From: Perkinsus chesapeaki
Taxonomy: Eukaryota; Perkinsozoa; Perkinsida; Perkinsidae
Direction: 5' to 3'
DNA length: 26,781 nucleotides
Assembly (NCBI GenBank): GCA_013115145.1
Contig: JAAPAO010000502.1
Span: 1 to 26,781, forward strand
Part shown: positions 19,472 through 26,781 of the stretch, in pieces
How positions within the stretch are numbered: position 1 is the first letter of the stretch
Layout: every line of letters begins with the position of its first letter
The notes under the pieces: generated by a model
Seen by the model: only the letters and a program-made list of their open reading frames with translations
The model's database searches: none
What the model was told of the DNA's origin: nothing
Position numbers and translations under genes: made by a program

Positions 19472-19874
19472 CTACGTGCAGCAAGTCCCGAATCTTACTG
19501 TCTGAAGGAGCTCGGCGGTCTCCTCTAGAGCTTCAAGCGTCAATAGCGATACAGAACCTGCTGGGCCGAGCAGTTCTTGATTACCACCAGCTTGAATAAA
19601 AGATGCCGACCTGAAAAGATACGCTCAAGTTGACCTATAAAATATCTTTCTTTTTACCTCATTTGTTCCGCATAACCCTGTATTGGAGATTCCCCACATA
19701 AACGTGGAAGGGCTGCACAAGTGACCGATCTAGAAAAATTTGCATTGTACCTGACAAAGCGTATCTTTAGGTCGGATTGACATAAAGTGCAACCTACGCC
19801 TTAGCCCAGACACTTGCCCCTCGAGCCTTGGCAAAGCGAGCACCTGCGTGGAGGCCTCGAGAAAAGGTCCCCAT
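19472..19874 (-). CDS. Array paralogue 1, subfamily A: about 102-aa R-F-A-K-A-R-G protein
   Basis: Function unknown. Exons: 19798-19874 (25 codons + 2 nt), 19658-19750 and 19499-19610, joined in phase 2 by two introns of exactly 47 nt. Exon 1 encodes MGTFSRGLHAGARFAKARG. Exon 2 encodes A-YNANFSRS with LPRLCGESPIQGYAEQ. Exon 3 encodes an acidic helical stretch ending EALEETAELLQT. Reading through gives a stop at 19472-19474 eight codons later. A GTAAGA donor at the same point as in paralogues 5 and 6 suggests a further exon instead. The first 44 residues have no Asp or Glu, as in mitochondrial presequences (inference). The start has an AG one base before ATG, a possible splice acceptor. Confidence 0.72.
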
Positions 19875-20367
19875 TCTACAACGATCGGAGAAGTTTAAAC
19901 AACAACCTTCAGTGAACAACCCATAATAAATTCAAAGCGCGCCGCAAAATCAACAGCGGAGCGAAGCGTTGCATGTTTACCATTTTTGTTGTGCCAGCTG
20001 TACTCAGCCTCTTATATTTACTTATGATGTACTAATAAGGTATATGTTATCTATTAGGAATGATAAGCCTGCTAATGCACATATACGACTATACTTTATA
20101 AATCAATCAAATCAATTGAAAATACGTATCCCTTGCACGCGTGCGCAAAAGTCACAAACCAGAACGAATTGAGACTTGAATAGTTTGACAATAGGCTTTT
20201 AGCAGCTTCATCGGAGTTTCAACCACAGGTCATCCTATACAGACGAAAAAACGGAATATATAATAAAAGCTGCAAAAAGGTCAGTATTACTAGACAGGCT
20301 GTATTTAAGGAAGACGGAAGAGTAGCTCCCAACGTGCTGCTGATCACAGGACACATCAGTTGGGGGC
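19875..20367. other. Intergenic
   Basis: No gene recognised. It separates the six-gene array from the next minus-strand gene and should contain the promoter region of array paralogue 1. Confidence 0.5.
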
Positions 20368-21440
20368 TTATCTAGCAGCCTCCCACTGCGGAGATACAGT
20401 AGGAAATATTCCATTCGGGGACCTTTCCGGAAAACAAACATGAAGTGCATTGCTTCCGAAAACACTCGGGTGTTCATCCATCACGCAATCATCGATTTGT
20501 CCCATCTTCAATCGACCTCTTTTCTCCATGCGGACTTTCCAACACGACAACCTTTTCTTTATAGTGTACCATAGCACACCATCAGATAGTACTCACTATC
20601 ACACTGTAAGCAAGTGAATCAAAACCCGATGAAAGATCGGAATAGACATGATCAATAGATCTCAATCGATTCTCCATCTCAGCCTCATTAAAGGTCGAAC
20701 AGATCACCATTAATTCTCCTAAACTGTCCTTCTGCTGCAACTCTTCAACCACCGGGGCAATCTCTCGGGTAGCATCTTGTAGCGCATGAGTGTTCCTCAC
20801 GAGCCGGTCCAATGGTTTCATCAACTTGCGCAGTGCCCGATGAGCTTTCGGATCGCTGGAAAGAAGTTCAAGATACCTTCGAACATTCGTAAGGATTTCA
20901 CGATCGTCTTTAAGATCTTCTCCAATCTGATCGTAGTCGTCGGCGAACTGGCGCACGCTTTCCGGCGACAGCTCTACTTTCTTGGATGAGCAAGATGGCT
21001 TTGATCTGACAGAGCAGAACTAGTAAAGTCGAAGAATGGGTTAGTTTCGAAACTGGGCTCGTTGTATGAGAAAAGTTTTCATAGGACATCTCACCCAGAA
21101 AATTTTGCCCGTGCGAAAATTGCAACGATCATGCTTCATTAGAAGATAAAATAAAATAGCTATTTCTCATCGACTCCCAAAAGAGTCAATCTTCGCTTGT
21201 TAGATCGAGAGATTTGACACCGACTAACCGCACTCACTTCACAGCGACAGCCAGGTCCTCGATAAACCTTATCAACTTGTCCCCCACACCCCGCTCCAGG
21301 TCGATATAATCAGCCACAAGAGAGATAACCTCATCAACATCCTCGACCACATTACTCGATCTAGAAGGGTAGTACCTCAGTGGGGCCTAACAGAACATGC
21401 TAATATCCAAACCACGCGGATCAATCACCGGGGAAGCCAT
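20368..21440 (-). CDS. Helical 254-aa protein of unknown function, four exons
   Basis: I do not recognise the family. Exons: 21397-21440, 21238-21360, 20597-21005 and 20368-20556; introns 36, 232 and 40 nt. The start is MASPVIDPRG at 21440. Exon 2 encodes VVEDVDEVISLVADYIDLERG. Exon 3 (136 codons) is a charged helical region with SPESVRQFADDYDQIGEDLK, LRKLMKPLDRLVRNTHALQD and NEAEMENRLRSIDHVY. Exon 4 is basic and ends PQWEAAR then TAA. Phases match at all joints (AT|A, AA|A, phase 0). No signal peptide or membrane segment is seen. Exons 2 and 3 are firm. The 36-nt first intron and the AAAG acceptor of the last intron are weaker. The E-A-E-M-x-x-R stretch recurs in the loose exon at 24407-24592. 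Confidence 0.68.
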
Positions 21441-22299
21441 TTTCGCGTCCCAAGTGGTTCATGGATGAACGAGTGCGCATAACAGGATCCCATTTCAGTC
21501 GTCGAGATATTTACTGCCAAAGTTTGTGCGATCGTTCTATCCGAGGTGGCAATGCAGCGCACTTGTTCAATCACCGTACCAATTTTCCCAACGATAAAAT
21601 ATATATTTTCCACTGAAGGAATTGACAGTGTAACTCTCTGCTCTCGAAAAAAATCTGCTGAGGAGACTTCTATAAAAATGCAGCTGAAACCGTTTTGAAG
21701 CTCGCCGAGAAAATTCCAGAAAAACAGGTTTGCGCCTTTTTCTCTGAATCAACACTTAGAAACGACGAGCTCAACTGGTGCTATTATAACACTGACGGGA
21801 TTGTTGCCTACCAACTGTCCTGAGCAACCAAACTTCACCTACATGTGTGATAAAGTCTGTATCCTCTCTTCTATGACTTCTTTTCCTCTTCACGAGTATC
21901 GTTCGTGGCTGAGCCTATATAATCGGCCCACTACTCCAACCAGGACAACACAATCTTACATTATCTTCGGTTGAATACCCTCCGCTGTCCAACTCGTGTT
22001 CAACCTGATAATAAGTCATATCCGCTTTAGAACATATTCACGCTTTTCTTAGTATTTCGATTATTTATTTTTTTCCTAATTTCACTTTTTTCTGTACCTT
22101 TTCCGCTCTACGATATTATCAAGTTCGATGGCCAACGGGATACAGGCATCCTCGCCGCTTCACATTTTCGAAATTTCCTGAACTATTGTCGAGCAAGGCC
22201 GTAAGGATTTTTTTCTTCACAGGTGCCGTACAGTCGGTTGGACTATGCTGAGACTCTACTTGATAAGTCTCAAGATACCACAGAAACGATGACCGTAAC

Positions 22300-22590
22300 T
22301 CAGTCTCCAATCTCATAGAAATAATAATATTTCGAATAATTTGCACCAGGAGGCGACTTCTCCGACTCAAGTGTTCCCGAACCTCTAGCCTCTGTGGAAG
22401 ACTCACATTGCGAAGATGCAATCGCCGACAACCCCCCATCGAACCAACTCACTTGCTGAACTATACTTTGGTAATCTCCATTCCCAGAACCTTTCGACCC
22501 GCCACTGGAGGTAACCTGAGTCCACTGTAATGCTGCCTCGCTACGAGTCGTGTATTCATTTTTACATGCTTCATGCTCTCAGACACGCCC
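22300..22590 (-). CDS. Probable exon(s) of an unrecognised gene
   Basis: One frame stays open from an AG acceptor-like site near 22593 to a TGA at 22300-22302. It reads EACKNEYTTRSEAALQWTQ, then a Ser/Gly-rich stretch SSGGSKGSGNGDYQSIVQQ, then SSQCESSTEARGSGTLES and YSKYYYFYEIGD. A GTGAGT donor follows QQ, so the second half may instead be intron. No start codon is present in frame, so this would be an internal or 3' exon. An overlapping frame (22119-22439) is also open. No family is recognised. Confidence 0.3.
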
Positions 22591-22686
22591 AGCTTGTCAT
22601 TTCAAGAAGTGGCGAAAAATTGTCCAAAATGAACATTTGAAATCACAAAGGAAGAGCAGAATACATACCAACGAAGAGAACGAGCT

Positions 22687-23269
22687 TTAGCGGGCAAGCT
22701 GAAAATTGTGCCTGCAGTGAGCAGCTCCCCAGCTCACTCTGCCATCCTCAACTTCAAAATTAGTCACTGACGGTTGCTCATCGACGCGACTTTGCCGTCC
22801 AGTAGACTCGCCAAGAATTTTACTTATCTGAGGTTGTAATATATTCAAGACATACAAGGAAATGGCCTCACCATTGGACCCAGATATCCGTCGTCACTAT
22901 CACTGCCGCCGCCCCAATTGTCACCCGAATACGTTTCGAAGTCAGCAGCTCTCCGACGCCTCCGGAGACCCTAAACGATAATTCTGTTACTAAAATACTG
23001 TAGACATTTCTATTTGGGGTGATGTGGTCGAAAACCTTTCATGTTCTTGCTGACAATTATAATGCGACAAATTGTCTCCAGAAGTGAGAAGATGACTTCT
23101 GTTAGAAGTACTGGCTAACGAATGGTGTCGAATTGATGGATTCTTCATTTCCCAAAATTTTATAATTCCCCCAACAGAAATTATAATTATAACAGACATT
23201 ATAATTCCCCCCCCCAGAAACTCCGGTCATGTACGGAGGCACTGGTGGGAGCTCATTGCTGTCTTCCAT
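22687..23269 (-). CDS. Small Gly/Asp-rich protein with a G-L-R-R-R-R-R exon start
   Basis: Function unknown. The firm exons are 22872-22970 (33 codons: GLRRRRRAADFETYSGDNWG and on to LGPM) and 22738-22827 (30 codons: ISKILGESTGRQSRVDEQ and on to EVEDGR), joined by a 44-nt intron. A terminal L-A-R-stop exon (22687-22698) follows a 39-nt intron; that intron is a multiple of three, so retention would also keep frame. The probable first exon starts with ATG at 23269 (MEDSNELPPVPPYMTG), directly after an AG. It may end at a GTCTGT donor at 23196, which gives a matching phase-0 joint to 22970. The Arg run could be a nuclear localisation signal. The first exon junction is uncertain. Confidence 0.55.
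23160..23220. repeat. Short direct repeat with C-runs
   Basis: TATAATTCCCCC plus CAGAAA-like sequence occurs at 23161-23180 and again at about 23200-23220, 39 bp apart. The second copy has a nine-C run. It overlaps the proposed first exon or first intron of the gene at 22687-23269. A homopolymer of this length is also prone to sequencing error. Confidence 0.6.
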
Positions 23270-23439
23270 CTACTTCGATCACTTAATCGATTCACATAAT
23301 GAGTTAAATATCATCATCTACTATTATATCAACTCAATCAGTCAATATAATATTATTACACGTTCATCGTTGCGGTGTAGCGGTAAAATATTGTTTGGAG
23401 AAGAAGAATTTCGGAGAAGTCTATAGAAATATTTTTTTA

Positions 23440-23474
23440 TCTGCAAGTTGCAGACTTTGGTCTCCACTGGAGAC
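23440..23474. repeat. Two adjacent one-base-centre inverted repeats
   Basis: TCTGCAA (23440-23446), G, TTGCAGA (23448-23454), then GTCTCCA (23460-23466), C, TGGAGAC (23468-23474). Both are perfect 7+1+7. The facing ends AGAC and GTCT also pair. Confidence 0.88.
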
Positions 23475-23694
23475 ATACTACAGCACAGTTTAGCTCAAAC
23501 TTACCATGCAGATATCTACAAGTAATATGAGGAATACTTTAAATGACAATATTGTCATTGAAATGTTTTGGTATCTTAGGTTGAAGCGTACAAGATTCAA
23601 ATAAGGTCAACCTGCAGGCATCCCTAACACTCTAATTTACAACCAAAACACTCATCAGGATACGAAGCCTCACAGCATTATTCATGTCAGGCAA

Positions 23695-23919
23695 CTAGTC
23701 TAAAATATTAACAACTCGAGGGCTTTCACCATCCTCAGTATCGCTCTCCTTTCCCACTTTTCTAAAGTTCGGACGATTGACTTTCGCCTCATTTGCATCT
23801 CCCAAGCTCCAGCGTTTCTTAAACCTGATCAAAAACTGTATACTAGTTAAGTGACGCTTACTGTTCTGCAGCTGCCAATGCAAGTGACGATCTTCTTCGA
23901 CGTCTCAGTCCGCTCCCGT
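23695..23919 (-). CDS. 3' exons of a second G-L-R-R-R-R-R family gene
   Basis: Function unknown. Exon 23862-23919 follows a GCTCAG acceptor and encodes GSGLRRRRRSSLALAAAEQ. After a 37-nt intron (GTAAGC...CAG) exon 23695-23824 encodes FKKRWSLGDANEAKVNRPNF and on to ESPRVVNILD with stop TAG. The shared GLRRRRR start, and a loosely similar L-G-(D/E) to E-D-G course afterwards, mark it as a paralogue of 22687-23269. The 5' exons are not identified; a possible start exon (MSDLPTAQWKAVF) lies near 24093. The Arg run may be a nuclear targeting signal (inference). Confidence 0.5.
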
Positions 23920-24406
23920 CTGAGCCACGGACACATCAGCGTTCTCCCAGAAAAATCGTTGCTTTTCAAATATGCTCCTATCTAGTGACTCGTCAGCTAC
24001 ACGACTCTAGAGTAGACTCTTACACTAAGGATTAAACGATAAGTTGTTTAAAAGGAAATACTGCCTTCCATTGCGCTGTAGGAAGATCGCTCATGCGCTT
24101 GCAATCGGCCGAAATGGTGACTCACATTTTAGCTTGATACTCACACGACCGATAGGAACCGGATAGTTGAACCAGACTTATCGCTACGTTACGCCTGTTC
24201 GATTAACTTATCCAAATAATGCTCGATTGATCAGTCCGATCACCACTCGTCCAGCCTTTTCGACAACATACAGTGATGACAAATAATAACAGAGTTTGGA
24301 GACATCCTATTGGATACGCGAGCGAAAAATGAGAACAAATCCGAATAGTGGAGGATAATATCTCAGCCTCGAAAAGGTTCAAATTCTATCGTGGAGTCGA
24401 ATTGTG

Positions 24407-24592
24407 TTATGTCCCGTTGATGTTGAGATTAATGATGACGGAGTAATCGTCAAAGGAGGGATTAAGGTTACCATTTTCATTATCATCTTCGTCAACGGTT
24501 ATATTCATATTAGCCAATGACTTAAAGTATTCAACAGTTTTATCAATCTCATCCGCCTCGATTCGTTTCCTCATTTCAGCTTCATAACTCAT
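24407..24592 (-). CDS. Loose 3' exon, acidic, unknown function
   Basis: An open stretch ending in TAA at 24407-24409 reads MSYEAEMRKRIEADEIDKTV, then an Asn/Asp-rich segment DEDDNENGNLNPSFDDYSVI. The E-A-E-M-x-x-R start resembles NEAEMENRLRSID in exon 3 of the gene at 20368-21440. This may therefore be an internal-to-terminal exon of a diverged or broken paralogue. I could not join it in phase to open sequence upstream (24593-24928), which may mean decay or a missed intron. Confidence 0.4.
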   Translation of the reverse strand: MSYEAEMRKRIEADEIDKTVEYFKSLANMNITVDEDDNENGNLNPSFDDYSVIINLNINGT

Positions 24593-26603
24593 CCTCGAAT
24601 ACAATCGGCATCCGTTCTACACACAGTTAAACTCACGACGGTGGCGCTATCCACCACCATCATACACCAGATCTTAACTTTCGAGATGCCTCCATGAAAT
24701 CGATGCGTGCTTGAATTGAGGACGAAGAAAGAAAAATTCACTAGTGATTCCGTTAGTTCTTCTCCGCCTGGCTCGTTCAACAATAATATATTTTCTCCGA
24801 TAAATTTCTAAGTTCGAGGGCTCACGTGGCGCGCATACCTCGACACTGCCTTCGATACGCTTTAGTTGGTACAGGCAAACAAAGACAGGCTGGTTCGACG
24901 GCTTACCAGAAAAACTATTATAAAACATCCAAGTTGAATTAATGTAAGGAATAACCGAGCCTGATCACCAATGCTTCACAAATATAAAACTACGGAGATA
25001 TGCAATTGGTAACTCTTCTTGTTACCGAAGAGGAAATATTTCCCTAAAAAGTTTATTTCCCAATAATATTTTTCTCTGTAGCGCATCGGAATGATGATAG
25101 ATACCGTAAATGAGTGCTGTAAAGTCGAGCTGGTGTAGGAATAAATGATAAGCATGCTGATAGATTATCGCAAAACAATCTAATGTAAACTGTGATTTTT
25201 AAGGCATTGGACCACACCAGTGGAGCCGAGTGTGGTAGAGATAATGTTAATAAGTCAATCCCCAGTTGAATAGCCTTTTCTTATCCTTTGATGAAATCCT
25301 CATTATCCTAGTTGAGTTGCACCATATTCCCTATTTACTGTGAGCCATGAGTTGTAGGTGGTTGTTATATTCGCTAACTCACATGCTTCATCACAAGTAA
25401 TTGATGGAATAACTCTGAGCAAGGTTCAACTACACCCACAGATGACAATACAAATGCTATCCGGGTTCTCGAAGTGAATTGGGAGAATTACTTACCGACT
25501 AGAAAGAGGTTTGATAGGAAGCGAATACAAATTTTGTGGCAGATATGACGGACAAAATCGATCAACCGTTTCATAGCTAACATGACGAGAGAAACGTCAC
25601 CACAACACCCACAGTTGATACAAACAAATGATTGGGTAGCTAAGTTTTAAAGGGTAAATGCTAATGGCCAATGAAGGCACAGCCCTCAATATAGTCAGAT
25701 GAGTCAGAGTGATGACCACACCATTAAAAAGCTTGTCGATGATGACTTCTAGAAGAGGCCTCTTTAAGCAGGATGTTTCACATCATATTCAGTTATGATA
25801 AAGAGAGCTGCTCACCCTCACCTTGCAGGCATCCCCACTCGATCTGGATTATCGCATCTGTTACAAATAGATTGCGAGAAATCATCCAACCAAGGGTAAA
25901 CCACCATAAAGGTGATAGTAGTTATAACTGCCCCACCTTGAAGAATAACAGTGTATAGTGCACTAATAAAAATGATATTAAACAACTATTGATAAGCTTC
26001 CTTTACCATGCGCTAAACCACCAAAGTAGCTTTTGGCTTTTCAGTTTCATATACGTTATCCAAAGTATGCTACTAAGGCTCTCAATTCCACCGAGTGCGA
26101 GCCAATGGATGATACTGATGATGTTAAATTGGATATAATAGCACTATCGATCACCTTTGATATCCTAATGTAGCGTCAAGTATAGTAGAACCAATGAGTG
26201 CTAGTAAAGAGAAAAATATGCATATGGACGCGGCAAAAGTTGACCTGAAGGGAAACGACCCGAACTGTTGGGAACTCAGATTGAAGTTTTTCGGTTAACA
26301 TGGGATGATAGGTATTAAAGTGTGGATAAGAAAGCAAGATATAAAATACTCGAGTGATATTGTCAATTTATTAACCTCTTGAGAATCTTGTTGACTTTAC
26401 CCGAAACGTAACTTAGATATTTTCCACCAACTGTAGTTCCCACTGTTACCATATAGTCGATGACGAAACCTAAACGAGTTTAGTAAACTACAGATGATAT
26501 TCTGATATCACCATTCTATCGGATCGTCCGTCGATTCGTCGAACTTTCCCATGGATGGCTTAAATCGACCTAAACGAGAATCTTGCGCACTTAAAAACAC
26601 CAG
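24593..26603. other. AT-rich region without a recognisable gene
   Basis: Only short frames. One 7-bp hairpin (ACCACAC / GTGTGGT, 12-nt loop) lies near 25213-25238. No tRNA, repeat array or paralogue of the neighbouring families was found on either strand. Confidence 0.5.
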
Positions 26604-26640
26604 AAAAAAGCCTGTCCCGGGGATCGAACCTGGACCTTTC
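26604..26640 (-). tRNA. tRNA-like 3' half (T-arm, acceptor 3' strand, T-run); probable fragment or intron-bearing gene
   Basis: On the minus strand there is a B-box-like T-arm (CCAGG, loop TTCGATC, CCCGG, one A-C mismatch), then GACAGGC as acceptor 3' strand, then a run of T (26604-26609). The matching 5' acceptor strand GCCTGTC and a paired anticodon stem were not found in the remaining 140 bases. It is therefore either a fragment, or a gene with a long intron whose 5' half lies beyond the window. Isotype cannot be assigned. Confidence 0.35.
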
Positions 26641-26781
26641 ATGGTTAGCGGAAGGAGAATTGGACTGTAGCGGTAGTGAAATATCGCGAATAGAGGGTTT
26701 GCGCACTAGTAAGGTTACTGTGCAACCCCACACAAAGTAGACATCCGACACAACCTGTGCGTGCAGCTGGGGGCACGCGTG

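Noticed and set aside
8430-26105. Shared 14-mer AGTGCGAGCCAATG at about 8430 and 26095
   Set aside because: About one 14-nt match is expected by chance in a window this size; flanks differ.
1-26781. CRISPR arrays, bacterial operons, rRNA genes
   Set aside because: No spaced direct repeats, Shine-Dalgarno-linked genes or rRNA signatures; splice sites and Pol III tRNA genes indicate a eukaryote.

Overview
This is nuclear DNA of a microbial eukaryote. It carries split genes with GT-AG introns, several of them only 36-47 nt long, nuclear-type tRNA genes, a secreted subtilisin-like protease, and long stretches with no recognisable gene. The style of the protease and the small intron-split gene families fit a perkinsozoan alveolate (Perkinsus or a relative). 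That assignment is inference from protein style, not proof.

Left part, 1 to about 10.8 kb, more GC-rich. A tRNA-Ser(GCT) is cut by the left edge. A 76-nt polypurine tract follows, then a decayed minus-strand DDE-type transposase (about 0.54-2.0 kb, possibly further). A block of hairpins and a 21-bp minisatellite lies at 2.4-3.4 kb. An intact 364-aa subtilase is at 4188-5282 (minus), and a tRNA-Ala(TGC) at 9480-9551. The rest looks intergenic. The non-coding DNA is studded with perfect inverted repeats whose arms (7-10 nt) are separated by exactly one base, often as overlapping triads (arm, one base, complementary arm, one base, arm again).

Middle, about 10.8-14.1 kb: AT-rich, no gene recognised.

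Right part, 14.1-24.6 kb: minus-strand gene families. Between 14147 and 19874 there are six head-to-tail paralogues of an unrecognised small protein (about 100-110 aa). All share an N-terminal R-F-A-(R/K)-A-R-G motif and a central G-E-x-P motif followed by E-Q. They form two subfamilies (A: 19.5, 15.6 and 14.1 kb; B: 18.8, 17.2 and 16.4 kb). Two B copies are nearly identical over 474 bp, a unit that covers little more than the coding region. I worked out exon structures from splice sites and conserved phases. Further right lie a 254-aa helical protein gene (20368-21440) and a group of small acidic/basic proteins sharing a G-L-R-R-R-R-R exon start (22.7-23.9 kb), plus loose exons.

From 24.6 kb to the end there is AT-rich DNA with no gene I recognise, apart from a tRNA-like 3' half near 26.6 kb. 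The A/B family array and the one-base-centre palindrome triads are the best candidates for something undescribed.
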